A DNA stretch of 64,000 nt from Acidiflorens sp963841945 (GCA_963841945.1 CAWJFC010000001.1:124001-188000); one strand, 5' to 3'; counted from the stretch's first letter, positions 43,400 to 52,949 are shown. Notes: generated from the letters alone by a model not told the origin. Numbers and translations: made by a program.

Positions 43400-44314
43400 T
43401 TACGCTCCGGGAACGCGGACAGGAGTGTCCGCGCTACACGCGCCGGCGGGGACTGTCATGCCACACCCGACCAAAGATGAGCTTGGGGCTTTCCGGCGCG
43501 AATCGGCGACTGCCGGTAGCGAGAAGAGGCCGGCGGGCTTGACGAATTTTTCGAGGAAGTTGCGATGCCAGAGTTCGAACATCAGCAGGCGCCAGATGCG
43601 GCCGGTCATGGTTTTTCCGCGGACGAGGTGGTCATCCATAAGGCGCTGGATGCCGGCGGCCTGGAAGTAGCCGCGTTCGAGGGTGCGAGGCTCGAGCAGG
43701 ATCATCAGCATGTCTTTGAGTTCGTGGCGCATCCAGTGTACGAGCGGCAGAGAGAAACCGCGTTTTTCGCGGTAGATGGCTTCGCGCGGAACGCCGACGC
43801 GCTCGGCGAGCTTACGCAGAATATATTTTTGCGTTTTGCCGCGGAGCTTCCAGTCAGGCGGGAGGCTGGTGACGTACTCGACGAAGACGTGGTCGAGGAT
43901 CGGGGCGCGGGTTTCCAGCGAGTTCAGCATGCTCATGCGATCGACTTTCGCGAGGATGTCGTCGACCATGTAGGTCTTGGTGTCGACGTAGAGCGTCTGG
44001 CTGACGGGATCTTTGGCGGGCGCGGCGGCAAAGCGACGGCGCAGCACGTTGGCAGGGTCGTCGCTGCGCTGGAGGATGGCGCGGAAATCGTCGGAGAGGA
44101 GCGGGATGTCGCGCTCGAAACTGGGCAGAAAAGCGAGGCCGTCGATGTAACGCTCCTGCCAGGGGAGGGTGACGTTGTAGCTGAGACGGCGGCCGTTCAT
44201 TTTGCTCGGCAGCAGAGGGAAGATTGTGTTGCGATAGAAATTTGCGCGCCCAGCCGGGAATGCGCTCGTAGACCTGCCGTCCGGCTTGAATACGGTAGCG
44301 ATCGTAGCCGGCAA
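43400..44314 (-). CDS. Asparagine synthase-type amidotransferase, 3' part (after frameshift)
   Basis: Continues the amidotransferase of the preceding frame from about 44237 (FYRNTIFPLLPSKMNGRRLSYNV) into the C-terminal synthetase domain (DTKTYMVDDILAKVDRMSMLNSLETRAPILDH, EKRGFSLPLVHWM). Codons upstream of ~44237 in this frame are not real. The last ~25 residues run into the CGCGGACA hairpin repeat (SADTPVRV), so the native C-terminus may be earlier. Confidence 0.8.
   Translation of the reverse strand: MPATIATVFKPDGRSTSAFPAGRANFYRNTIFPLLPSKMNGRRLSYNVTLPWQERYIDGLAFLPSFERDIPLLSDDFRAILQRSDDPANVLRRRFAAAPAKDPVSQTLYVDTKTYMVDDILAKVDRMSMLNSLETRAPILDHVFVEYVTSLPPDWKLRGKTQKYILRKLAERVGVPREAIYREKRGFSLPLVHWMRHELKDMLMILLEPRTLERGYFQAAGIQRLMDDHLVRGKTMTGRIWRLLMFELWHRNFLEKFVKPAGLFSLPAVADSRRKAPSSSLVGCGMTVPAGACSADTPVRVPGA
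43414..43433 (-). repeat. CGCGGACA hairpin repeat, copy 2
   Basis: CGCGGACA (43414-43421) GGAG TGTCCGCG (43426-43433), the inverse orientation of copy 1 at 883-902. It forms the 3' end of the amidotransferase frame. Confidence 0.75.
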
Positions 44315-45419
44315 AAATTTCGTCGCCGCCGTCGCCGGAGAGCGCGACCGTCACGTGCTGGCGCGCCATCTGCGAGACGTAATAGGTTGGCAGCATCGAG
44401 GAATCGCCGAAGGGCTCTTCGAGCGAGGAGGTCAGGTGTTCGACGGTTTGGACAACGTCGGGCTCGAGGATCATTTCGTGATGCTCGGTGCCGAACTTCT
44501 TCGCGACCATGCGCGCGTACTGAGCTTCGTCGAAATCGTCTTTCTTGAAGCCGATGGAAAATGTTTTGACGGGGCCTGCGCTGGCGCGGGCCATTAGGCC
44601 AACTACTGTTGAAGAGTCGATGCCGCCGCTCAGGAATGCACCGAGGGGTACATCGGAGATTAGACGCATCTTCGTGGCTTCGAAGAGATGGTGGTCGAGT
44701 TCTTCGAGGCATTCTTCTTCGTTTTTTGGAGTGTGCGTGTTGTATTCCGGCAGGTCCCAATATTGGCGGACGCGGACTTCTCCGTTTTCGAATTCGAGGA
44801 GGTACCCTGCGGGCAGTTTGCGGATTGCAGTGAAGGCCGTGAGCGGCTCGGGCACGTAGCCGAAGTAGAGATACTCGAGCAGGGCTTGCGAATTGACCTC
44901 GGCGAGTTCGGGCGCGACGGCGAGAATACTTTTGATTTCGGAGCCAAAGTATAAATTGCCGTTGTGCAGCGCGTAATGCAGTGGTTTCTTGCCAAAGCGA
45001 TCGCGGGCGAGGAACAGCTTGCGGCGCGGCTTGTCATAGATGGCGATGGCAAACATGCCGCGCAGCTTTTGAACGCAATCGGCACCCAGGTCGTCGTAGA
45101 GGTGAAGGATGCACTCGGTGTCGGTTTTGGTGGTGAAGCGATGGCCGCGGCGTTCGAGATCAGGACGCAGCTCGGGAAAGTTGTAGATTTCGCCGTTGAA
45201 GACGATCCAGGCACTGCGATCTTCGTTGAAGATGGGCTGATGTCCGCCGGAAACGTCGATGATGGAAAGGCGGCGCATGCCGAGGCCCGCACCGTCAGCC
45301 ACGTAGACGCCATCGTCATCAGGGCCGCGGTGGCGGATGGCGTCGCACATGTGACGCACGAGAGCTTCGGTGATATTGCTCTCGCGAGTTGCGCTGACGA
45401 CTCCGGCTATGCCACACAT
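43854..45419 (-). CDS. Asparagine synthase-type amidotransferase, 5' part (frameshifted)
   Basis: Starts MCGIAGVV with the class II glutaminase nucleophile Cys2, and carries the ATP-pyrophosphatase motif SGGIDSS and ALSGDGGDEIFAGYDRYR. The frame is disrupted near 44236-44243; after that the listed residues are noise and the protein continues in the other frame, ending at 43400. Joined, it is about 670 residues, like exosortase-associated asparagine-synthase amidotransferases of polysaccharide loci. Either a sequence error or a true lesion. Confidence 0.85.
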   Translation of the reverse strand: MCGIAGVVSATRESNITEALVRHMCDAIRHRGPDDDGVYVADGAGLGMRRLSIIDVSGGHQPIFNEDRSAWIVFNGEIYNFPELRPDLERRGHRFTTKTDTECILHLYDDLGADCVQKLRGMFAIAIYDKPRRKLFLARDRFGKKPLHYALHNGNLYFGSEIKSILAVAPELAEVNSQALLEYLYFGYVPEPLTAFTAIRKLPAGYLLEFENGEVRVRQYWDLPEYNTHTPKNEEECLEELDHHLFEATKMRLISDVPLGAFLSGGIDSSTVVGLMARASAGPVKTFSIGFKKDDFDEAQYARMVAKKFGTEHHEMILEPDVVQTVEHLTSSLEEPFGDSSMLPTYYVSQMARQHVTVALSGDGGDEIFAGYDRYRIQAGRQVYERIPGWARKFLSQHNLPSAAEQNERPPSQLQRHPPLAGALHRRPRFSAQFRARHPAPLRRFPRHPPAQRRPCQRAAPSLCRRARQRSRQPDALRRHQDLHGRRHPRESRSHEHAELAGNPRPDPRPRLRRVRHQPPA

Positions 45420-45441
45420 GACAGAACTATCCTTTCACCTT

Positions 45442-46632
45442 TCATCCTTTCACAACTTCGCGCTGCCGGATTGCGAGCAGGGGTTGCTTTGACGACGCGA
45501 GCGCCGACTTGGATAACAGCGTGAACCTGTAATCGCGATAGTCGCCGGGATTGCCGTCGCGGCCGTCGCAGGCGGCGAGGAGGATGTTGGTCATCTCGCG
45601 CGCGGTTACAAAGTGCAGCGTCTCTTTTCGCTCCGAGGCACCGGTCACGAACTGCTCGAGAAAAGTGCGGAACTGGTTACCGATGACCGCTTCATGCTGC
45701 GTAGGATCCATGGAATGGCAATGGACTTTGATAAAGAGCCAGTCGGGACGACCCTCTACCCGGACGCGCGCTTTTTTCCAGAGCGCCAGGCGGCGGAGCG
45801 ACATGGGCGCGACGCCGGTGATGGCACCGTTTTCGATGACCGGTTTCTTCGCGCGCAGAGAGCCAGCAAGGTCGGTGACGAGCGGGCCTTGCACGATCAG
45901 CGGCCAGGTTTTGGGAGCGTGGCCGACGGCGAGATCGCGGCCCTTGCGCTGCGGCGCGACTTCGTTAATGGGGAGCGTAAATTCATAGACCGAATTTACC
46001 TTGGCGGTCTGGGCCGGATGCCAGACGCTGGTGGGCATGGTGAAATCGGAATAACAGCCGGTGCCGGCGAGGATTTGCATCTCTGAGTCGACGCCGCAGA
46101 AGAGACCGCCGGCGGAATTCGCGAGCGCAAAATTTCCGTGCACGAAGGCGTAGCGTGGGTCGGCGGAGCCGTCCGCGACGGAAAGGCAGCGATGGCGAAA
46201 GGCAAGCTGGTCACGGAATTCGACGAGCTGGCGGCGCGTGTTGTCGGCAGTGTCGGGCTCGTGCATGCCGTGGTGAAGATGAATTTCGGTTTCGCCCCAG
46301 CCCGCGCGGCAATGCTCGGCGAGCATCTCGACCAACTCTTCGTCGTATTGCTCAGCGGGATAAAAATAAGTGTGGACGAGCGCGTGGCCATCATGATCGC
46401 GCAGGCGGTCGATGACTTTGGGATACTCGCGGAACCAGACTTCCTCGCGGCGGACCTGCTCGGGACGCGGAACACGCTTGTAGCCGCTGGTGGGATCGAA
46501 GGCGGGCTCGAAATGGTCGGCGAGGCAGAAGATGATGTGGGCGGGGCGAGACGCGCCGGCGCGCAGCGCGTGCAGCGTAATGGCGGGCAGCACTCGACGG
46601 CTGTAGGCGAATTTTTTGTGGAAGAAACGCAT
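45442..46632 (-). CDS. Polysaccharide-deacetylase-like / glycoside-hydrolase-deacetylase fold protein
   Basis: 396 residues. ADHFEPAF, DHDGHALVHTYFYPAEQYDEE and EIHLHHGMHEPDT resemble a metal-dependent deacetylase (NodB-like) barrel but are not a classic match. It sits directly upstream of the amidotransferase on the same strand. It probably edits polysaccharide; which one is not known. Confidence 0.6.
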   Translation of the reverse strand: MRFFHKKFAYSRRVLPAITLHALRAGASRPAHIIFCLADHFEPAFDPTSGYKRVPRPEQVRREEVWFREYPKVIDRLRDHDGHALVHTYFYPAEQYDEELVEMLAEHCRAGWGETEIHLHHGMHEPDTADNTRRQLVEFRDQLAFRHRCLSVADGSADPRYAFVHGNFALANSAGGLFCGVDSEMQILAGTGCYSDFTMPTSVWHPAQTAKVNSVYEFTLPINEVAPQRKGRDLAVGHAPKTWPLIVQGPLVTDLAGSLRAKKPVIENGAITGVAPMSLRRLALWKKARVRVEGRPDWLFIKVHCHSMDPTQHEAVIGNQFRTFLEQFVTGASERKETLHFVTAREMTNILLAACDGRDGNPGDYRDYRFTLLSKSALASSKQPLLAIRQREVVKG

Positions 46633-46660
46633 GATCCAAGCCCAGTCTGCCTGACGACCT

Positions 46661-46724
46661 CAGCGGCTAAAGCCGACTGTTTTTTGAGCCGTTTACCGCA
46701 GCGCTCAAGCGCTGCGCCACCCAA
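46661..46724 (+). repeat. Two-hairpin GCGGCTAAAGCCGC element, copy 3
   Basis: CGGCT-AA-AGCCG core near 46664-46675, then CGCAGCGCT (46697-46705) / AGCGCTGCG (46708-46716) around CA, and CCACCC. One base of stem 1 is mismatched. Confidence 0.8.
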
Positions 46725-46754
46725 AGTCTCATCCGTTGAAAATCAATCGTGATC

Positions 46755-46796
46755 GCTATCCGTCTCTCTCTCGATCCGTCTATCTCGATCCGTCTC
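46755..46796. repeat. 14-bp tandem repeat after the methyltransferase gene
   Basis: Three units of about 14 bp (CTCGATCCGTCTAT-like) directly abutting the methyltransferase stop at 46796-46798. Confidence 0.55.
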
Positions 46797-47776
46797 TATC
46801 TCGCGCGCATCGGCTTCCGTCCGCGCACCGCGATGGAAAATTCTCCAATATGCATGTCCTCCATACCCATCGCCTCATACCAGCGAAACACCTGCTCATA
46901 CGTGTGCTTGGACTGATACTTCGGGGAATACCAATCGAAGGTGTCGAGCGTGCGCTGCTCGGCGGTCTTCTGCCGGTTCACGGGAAAAACGTGGTGCAGC
47001 AGACCAGCGGTTGGCCGCCCGACAAGCGGCACTTTTCTCAGAGCCATCTCCGTGTTGTAGACGACCGGCACGGCAACCTTCAAAATGCGATGAAGATTTT
47101 CAGGCTTCATGCGGCTGGTGTAGCGCCGCCAGAAATCGCTGAAGCGATACCACTTGTTGTATCCGCTATAGAGCCAAACGGCAAGAATGCCGCCGGGCTT
47201 AAGATATTTGTCGAGCGTCTTAACCGCGGCTTCGCAGTCGGGCGTGTGGTGCAGCACGCCGACGCTGTAGATGATGTCGAAGCTCTCGGGCGCGAATGGC
47301 AGGGCGAAAACGTCGGCCTGCATGGCGACGAAATCGCGGTCGGCCAGATTTTTCGCAGCCACTTCAGCAGCCGCACTCAGATCAATGCCGACCACGCGCG
47401 CTCCCCAACTGGTGGCGACTTCGGCAAAGCGTCCCATGCCGCAGCCGACGTCGAGGACGAGCTTGCCCTTCATCTCTTCAGGCTTGAGCGCGGTCTTCCA
47501 GCGGAAGTTGGCGTCAGACTCGCGAACTTGATCGTGATCGAGTTGCGTCTTCTGGTAACGATGCCACTGAAAACCAAAGCTGGCGGCGTAATGTTGAGCG
47601 TCGACGAAACGGGCGATGCCGTTCACGTTGGGATAGGCGCGCTTGCAGTTCCGACACACGTAGCCGCCGGCGTTATCGGCGTCAAGGTGCGAGCTGCAGT
47701 TCAAGCAGCGCAGGATCGCCTGCAAATCAGCGGACATTATTGACGGCGCTGACTGCATCTGTTCTTCCGAAATCAT
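46796..47776 (-). CDS. Class I SAM-dependent methyltransferase
   Basis: 326 residues from the ATG at 47776, which has GGAGG six bases upstream and overlaps the O-antigen ligase gene by 50 bp. An N-terminal C-x2-C...C-x2-C zinc ribbon (CLNC, CRNC) precedes the Rossmann core VLDVGCGMGRFAE (motif I). It probably methylates a sugar of the polysaccharide or its lipid-linked precursor. Confidence 0.9.
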   Translation of the reverse strand: MISEEQMQSAPSIMSADLQAILRCLNCSSHLDADNAGGYVCRNCKRAYPNVNGIARFVDAQHYAASFGFQWHRYQKTQLDHDQVRESDANFRWKTALKPEEMKGKLVLDVGCGMGRFAEVATSWGARVVGIDLSAAAEVAAKNLADRDFVAMQADVFALPFAPESFDIIYSVGVLHHTPDCEAAVKTLDKYLKPGGILAVWLYSGYNKWYRFSDFWRRYTSRMKPENLHRILKVAVPVVYNTEMALRKVPLVGRPTAGLLHHVFPVNRQKTAEQRTLDTFDWYSPKYQSKHTYEQVFRWYEAMGMEDMHIGEFSIAVRGRKPMRAR

Positions 47777-49097
47777 AAGCCTCCAGGAAATGACGTCCGC
47801 GTTTGAGCGGCGGAGCGACTGGGCCGTCCCCTTGCGGACTCTCTTCATCCATCTCTTTGAGCGTCCGTACCAGAGCGGCAGTAAATCCGACGGCAAAATA
47901 GGGGAAATACTGGAATGTTTCCGGGGCGAAAAGCGCGCCGATGACGAATCCGACCAGAGAACTGGTCAGCGCCCCCACAAACAGCGTCGTGCTCGGATCA
48001 AGATCCTTACGCTTGCGCAAGATTTTCAAGTTCTGGAAGCCCCGCCGGAAGAACAACAAATAGAGGATGAGCACCGGAATGCCGCCCTCGGAGGCCGCCT
48101 GCAAGTAGGTCATGTGCACATCGCGCCAGATTCCCGAGTAGGTCGGGAAGTTGCGCGCGCCAATGCCGAAGATGGGGTAATGCTCGATGGCTTCAACGGC
48201 CCGCTTCATCAGGTACATGCGGTCCTGGTACGATCCGTACGCGGACTGCTCGGTGGTGCTTCCACCCTGGAGGGCCGTGAAACGGTCGTAGAGCTTACCG
48301 CCGACGGTGCCTGCGATCAGCACCGCCGTTAAAACCGTGCCCACCAGCAGCGTTGGACGCTTGCCTTTGATGGCGAAGAAATACAGTGTGACGGACCCGG
48401 AGATCACCAGGTCGATAAAGCCGGCGCGCGAGGCCGTCAAGAATATCGTAAACAGCATGATCAACATGCCGCCCACCCAGAGCGCTCTGACAACCATGTT
48501 CTTGCTGATCACCATGAAGAGCAGCGCAAAGGGCAGGGCCAACACGACGGCGAAAGCGAGATCGTTGGGATTCGAGTAAATCCCACCGAGGACGCTGTTC
48601 AGGCGGTCCACATCGTGGCCCTTGATAATGGCGGCGGAACAAGCGACCACCACGGAGACGGTCTGAATCCAGATGATCCGCCGCAGACGGTCGAAGGTGG
48701 TAATGAGCAGGAAGATCAAAGACCAGGCAACGATAATTTTTGAAAATTCGATCGATTTGCTGACCGCCCCGCCCTTCCAGACCGGGGAGAGGAAACCGCC
48801 AATGAAGAACAGGCAGACAATGTAGAAGAGCAGTCGTCCTTCCTGTGGCATGTCTCGCAAACTGCGCTTGGTGCGGCCGACGCTGTTGAACAGGCCCCAC
48901 ATGGCGAGAATGCCGGTAATCTTTGCCATTGGGATGTATCCGAGCAATGGCACGTAGTCACCGGGCCGAGCGCAGTAGACGACGAAAAACATGCTCAACC
49001 AGAAGAAGGCGGACTTGGTCGGGTCGGCGAGTGGGACGCTTACCCGCCGCCGTGCTCCGTCTCCCGCCGTTGCCGTGATGTTGTCGGTGATTGCCAC
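47727..49097 (-). CDS. O-antigen ligase / Wzy-type polymerase family membrane protein
   Basis: 456 residues from a GTG, about eleven membrane helices. The large periplasmic loop GYGARNFPTYSGIWRDVHMTYLQAASEGG-like region with the central H and R matches the O-antigen ligase (PF04932) family. It should polymerise or ligate repeat units of the polysaccharide in the periplasm. Confidence 0.9.
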   Translation of the reverse strand: MAITDNITATAGDGARRRVSVPLADPTKSAFFWLSMFFVVYCARPGDYVPLLGYIPMAKITGILAMWGLFNSVGRTKRSLRDMPQEGRLLFYIVCLFFIGGFLSPVWKGGAVSKSIEFSKIIVAWSLIFLLITTFDRLRRIIWIQTVSVVVACSAAIIKGHDVDRLNSVLGGIYSNPNDLAFAVVLALPFALLFMVISKNMVVRALWVGGMLIMLFTIFLTASRAGFIDLVISGSVTLYFFAIKGKRPTLLVGTVLTAVLIAGTVGGKLYDRFTALQGGSTTEQSAYGSYQDRMYLMKRAVEAIEHYPIFGIGARNFPTYSGIWRDVHMTYLQAASEGGIPVLILYLLFFRRGFQNLKILRKRKDLDPSTTLFVGALTSSLVGFVIGALFAPETFQYFPYFAVGFTAALVRTLKEMDEESPQGDGPVAPPLKRGRHFLEAYDFGRTDAVSAVNNVR

Positions 49098-49115
49098 AAA
49101 TTCCTCGTTTTCTTC

Positions 49116-50387
49116 TTAAGCCATGCGCGCGGTCACGGCGTCTGGCCGATCCGATTTCTTTTCCGCGACTTGCTTTGCTTCGAGTTTTTTGTCCGCCGCG
49201 CCGCGCAGCACTTCGCTGAAGCGCTGGCCGACGGCGCGCCAGTCGTAACGCGCGGCGGTTTCGGCCGCCGCTTTTTCGTAGCGGCGCCGCAGTTCGCGAT
49301 CGCGCAAGAACATAACCACGGCCTGGGAAAAGGCACGCGCGTCGTCAGCCAGGATGATGTCGCGGCCATGGTGGACGTCGAGTCCTTCCGCGCCCACGGT
49401 AGTCGAAACGACCGCTTTCTCGGCGGCCATGGCTTCATAGATCTTCAGGCGCGTGCCACCGCCAATGCGCAATGGAACGATGACGACCGCCGACTCGCGC
49501 AGATGCTCCACGACCGATGGCACGCGGCCGGTAACCTCGATCGCCTCCGAGGCCCACTTCAGGACACGTCGAACCGGATTGCGTCCCACGATGCGGAAGC
49601 GCGCTTCGGGGACTTCGGCTTTGATTGACGGCCAGACTTCGCTACAGAAATACTCGACTCCGTCGACATTCGGCTCCCAGTCCATGGCGCCGACGAACGA
49701 GATGACAGGAGCGGGCTCGAAAGCCTGGTTGGGGTCCGGCGCAAATTGCGCGAGATCGACTCCGGTTGGAACCACGCTGATGCGGTCGCCATCGACCCAG
49801 CGCATCATCAGGGAGCGATCATTTTCTGAAACGGCAATCACGTGCTGGAATCGCCGAACCGCGTCTCGCTCGTAGCGCAGCATCTTGCGGTACTCAATGC
49901 CGTACATCGCTTTCTTGAGCGGACTCGAAGCGGTCTCAGCGTGACGACGCCAGATTTCGGCCTCCACGTTGTGCTGGAAGAGGACGCTTGCAATATTCAG
50001 ATGCGAGGGAAAATTCACGGCGGCGTCCAGAAAATCGCATACGGCAACGTCGAAATGTTCGTCGCGAAACCAGGCTGCGAGGTCGCGTTGCACGTTCGCA
50101 TCGGCGAACCGGCTGACCGCATAGGGCGCGCTGTTCCCGAGATGCTTCAGGTAGTCGAGGCCGCGGGACACCCCCGAGAGTTCGGCTTTGCCGGTGCACA
50201 CGGCGACCGAACCGGGCAAATGCTGCTGCAATGCGCCTTCGTAGTTCGGGTCGGGCTTGCCTCCGTAGTAGGAGTAAAACGTCAACTGGTGCCGCGTGGC
50301 TAGGTACCGCAGCATGTGATACGTGCGGATGTTGCCGCCATTTTCCACCGGCAGGAGCTTATCGGCTTTGACCCAGAGAATTCGCAT
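49116..50387 (-). CDS. Glycosyltransferase family 4 protein
   Basis: 423 residues; N-terminal RILWVKADKLLPVENGGNIR and C-terminal IYEAMAAEKAVVSTTVGAEGLDVHHG (EX7E-like). Third GT4 enzyme of the locus. It lies 18 bp upstream of the O-antigen ligase gene, probably in the same operon. Confidence 0.92.
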   Translation of the reverse strand: MRILWVKADKLLPVENGGNIRTYHMLRYLATRHQLTFYSYYGGKPDPNYEGALQQHLPGSVAVCTGKAELSGVSRGLDYLKHLGNSAPYAVSRFADANVQRDLAAWFRDEHFDVAVCDFLDAAVNFPSHLNIASVLFQHNVEAEIWRRHAETASSPLKKAMYGIEYRKMLRYERDAVRRFQHVIAVSENDRSLMMRWVDGDRISVVPTGVDLAQFAPDPNQAFEPAPVISFVGAMDWEPNVDGVEYFCSEVWPSIKAEVPEARFRIVGRNPVRRVLKWASEAIEVTGRVPSVVEHLRESAVVIVPLRIGGGTRLKIYEAMAAEKAVVSTTVGAEGLDVHHGRDIILADDARAFSQAVVMFLRDRELRRRYEKAAAETAARYDWRAVGQRFSEVLRGAADKKLEAKQVAEKKSDRPDAVTARMA

Positions 50388-50432
50388 GATCGCTGTGTCG
50401 CTTGGCGGCGCGGCGCATCTTATGCCGCAGCT

Positions 50433-51557
50433 TTATCGGACCCAGACCGCCTTTCTGCCCCTGACAAAGTTTACAAAGGCGACCATGGCTGCCGAATTGA
50501 GCACGACAAAAGTGCGCGCGGGATCGGCGATGCGCGAAAGCGGGCCGATTTTCATGCCGGCGATCGCTATAAGACTGAGAGCGTAGAACGCCAGCTGCGC
50601 AAAAAGCGCGGTGCGATAAAGCGGGCCCCGCAAGAATAAAGACGCGATCAGCAGCCCGAGCAGCGCGAACGGCACCAGCAGGCGCAACAACTTGTGGCTG
50701 ACGAACTCGAAGCGAATTCTGTTGCTCGATCCGAGCAGCCAAGGTGCGAGTTGCAAAAGCTGATAATTGCCGCTCAAGGTGCGCACCTTGCGGGAGAACT
50801 CACGGCTCGAGCCGAGGTCGGGCGAATCCCAGGCGCGAGCCCGCGAATCGAAGATCACGCGCGAACCGTGGCGAACCACCTGCATGGGCAGGAGCACGTC
50901 ATCGAGAATCGTTCCTTCGGGCAGCGGATCGAGCAATTCGCGGCGCGCGCAATAGATCGCGCCGGTGGCTCCGGCAACCGAGCCCGAGGCCGATTCCAGC
51001 TCACGAATCTTCTTCTCAATGCGCCAGTACAATCCCATTCCCTTCCCCGTCTCACCGCTCGCCGGGTCACCCAGCATCAACTCGCCGCTCGCCGCGCCCA
51101 CCGCCGGGTCGCCAAAATTTTCGACCAGCAGCCGCAGTGCAGGCGGCTCGATCGGCTGCCGCGCGTCGGTGAAGAGCAGCACTTCCCCGCACGCCGCTGA
51201 AATCGCATCGTTCAAGCCCGCCGCTTTGCCGCGCGACTCCGCCTTCATCACCGTGCGCACGCGCGAGTCCTTGCCGGCAAACTCTTCCAGCACCCGGCCC
51301 GTGCCATCCGTCGAACCGTCCGAAACGACCACCACTTCCAGTTTCTCCGGGGGATAGTCGAGCGAAAGCAGGTTCTCGATCTTGGCCGCAATCGCTGCTT
51401 CCTCGTTCCGCACCACCATCACGGCCGAAACCATTGGAGTGTTCACGCCGTGCATTACTGGCCGCGGCGACCACCAGCTTCTCAACCACAACAGGAGCGG
51501 ATACCCCACATAGGCGTAGGCGATGACAACCGCCGACGCCCAAAACACAAACTTCAT
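50433..51557 (-). CDS. Glycosyltransferase family 2 protein with membrane helices
   Basis: 374 residues from the ATG at 51557, which is in an ATGA overlap with the sugar transferase stop. The GT-A core reads VVVVSDGSTDGTG, LFTDARQP (DxD-like) and later QVVRHG. Three C-terminal helices and one N-terminal helix anchor it. It extends the undecaprenyl-linked glycan at the cytoplasmic face. Confidence 0.9.
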   Translation of the reverse strand: MKFVFWASAVVIAYAYVGYPLLLWLRSWWSPRPVMHGVNTPMVSAVMVVRNEEAAIAAKIENLLSLDYPPEKLEVVVVSDGSTDGTGRVLEEFAGKDSRVRTVMKAESRGKAAGLNDAISAACGEVLLFTDARQPIEPPALRLLVENFGDPAVGAASGELMLGDPASGETGKGMGLYWRIEKKIRELESASGSVAGATGAIYCARRELLDPLPEGTILDDVLLPMQVVRHGSRVIFDSRARAWDSPDLGSSREFSRKVRTLSGNYQLLQLAPWLLGSSNRIRFEFVSHKLLRLLVPFALLGLLIASLFLRGPLYRTALFAQLAFYALSLIAIAGMKIGPLSRIADPARTFVVLNSAAMVAFVNFVRGRKAVWVR

Positions 51558-52924
51558 TGCGCGCCCCGTTTGAGCAATACCGTTTTCACGGTCTGGAACA
51601 TGATCAGCAAGTCGAGGCCGATCGAGGCGTTCTTGATATAGAACAGGTCGTACTGCAATTTTTCGCGCGCGTCTTCGACCGTGCTGCCGTACTTGTATCT
51701 GACTTGCGCCCAGCCGGTCAGTCCCGGGCGGACCATGTGGCGCACCCCGTAATATGGAATTTCCTTCGACAGCCACTCCACAAATTCCGGACGTTCCGGC
51801 CTCGGCCCCACAAACGCCATATCGCCCTTGAGCACGCACCAGAGCTGCGGAATCTCATCGAGCCGCGACGACCGCAAAAACCTTCCGATGCGCGTAACCC
51901 GTGGATCGTTGTTGCCCGCCCATTGCGGCCCGCTCTTTTCCGCGTCCTGCCTCATGGTGCGGAACTTGATCACGTCAAAAGTTTTGCCAGCTTTGCCGAC
52001 CCGCCGCTGCCGGTAGAAAACCGGGCCCGGAGAATCGAGGCTAATCATCAGCATGATCAGCGGCAAGAGGGGCAAGCTCAAAACCAGACCCACCATCGCG
52101 ATCGAAACCGACAGGACGCGCCGCACTAACCGGAAAGGTGCGCTCCGCCGGAAGCCGTCTCCAAATACCATCCAGCTCGGATAAAGATTTTCGACCTCGA
52201 TCTTGCCCGAGATTCTCTCCAGCCAGCTCGCGGCTTCCTCGATCTTCACACCCTCCATGCGCAGGTCGAGCAGTTCCTGCATGGGGATCGTATTGCGCCG
52301 GTCGGGCATGGCAACGATCACGCGATGCACCTTCTGCCGCTTGACGATTTCAAGCAGATGGACAGCCACCGATTCACGGGTAACGGCGCCCTCCAACTTG
52401 CCCGTCCAACTGACGACTTCAACCCCGATGTCTGGATTCTGCCGCAACCCGGCTACCAGCCGTTGCGCTCGCTCGCCGGTACCCAGCACATACACCCGTT
52501 CAATCAAAATGGGTAACTGGATCAGCCAAGTAAAACCGGTTCGCCAGCCAAACAGCCCCACCGTAAGGATCACCAAGCCAACCGCCGACGCGCCGTTTCC
52601 CATGAGGAAGGTCGGCTTGAGGTACGAAACGCCGGCCAAAAGGAACGCCAGCAACCCCGGGACCATGAGCAACCGGAAGTACAACTCGCCCTTGGTATTG
52701 AGGCGCGCGGTATCGTAAAGATCAAACAGGTGAGAGCACAACAAAACCAGGAGCGTGACTCCGAAAATCTTCTCCCATCCGTGTTCGTAATAGAGGGCGA
52801 TGTAAGTGTCATCACCCCGCGCGTACAGCGTGCCCAGGAGAAATGAGGTCCACACGATCAGGGCCTCGCCAATCAGCAGGACCAGTGTGCGTACCGGATA
52901 ATAGACATTGAACAGCCGGATCAA
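51554..52924 (-). CDS. Exopolysaccharide sugar transferase (undecaprenyl-phosphate sugar phosphotransferase)
   Basis: 456 residues from a TTG. Four or five N-terminal helices, a CoA-binding-like central domain, and the C-terminal bacterial sugar transferase domain with FRTMRQDAEKSGPQWA and RPGLTGWAQVRY. It starts the repeat unit by transferring sugar-1-phosphate to undecaprenyl phosphate. The genes on both sides belong to the exosortase-type polysaccharide cluster. Confidence 0.95.
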   Translation of the reverse strand: MIRLFNVYYPVRTLVLLIGEALIVWTSFLLGTLYARGDDTYIALYYEHGWEKIFGVTLLVLLCSHLFDLYDTARLNTKGELYFRLLMVPGLLAFLLAGVSYLKPTFLMGNGASAVGLVILTVGLFGWRTGFTWLIQLPILIERVYVLGTGERAQRLVAGLRQNPDIGVEVVSWTGKLEGAVTRESVAVHLLEIVKRQKVHRVIVAMPDRRNTIPMQELLDLRMEGVKIEEAASWLERISGKIEVENLYPSWMVFGDGFRRSAPFRLVRRVLSVSIAMVGLVLSLPLLPLIMLMISLDSPGPVFYRQRRVGKAGKTFDVIKFRTMRQDAEKSGPQWAGNNDPRVTRIGRFLRSSRLDEIPQLWCVLKGDMAFVGPRPERPEFVEWLSKEIPYYGVRHMVRPGLTGWAQVRYKYGSTVEDAREKLQYDLFYIKNASIGLDLLIMFQTVKTVLLKRGAQ

Positions 52925-52949
52925 CTTTCCCCCCGGGCAGCCAGCTCAG

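Noticed and set aside
44236..44243. Programmed -1 frameshift at AAATTTC
   Set aside because: The heptamer is not in the required X-XXY-YYZ frame, and the protein continues in the +1 frame.
42750..44548. Plus-strand frames of 306 and 327 aa across glycosyltransferase and amidotransferase
   Set aside because: Antisense shadows; the minus-strand frames have clear families.
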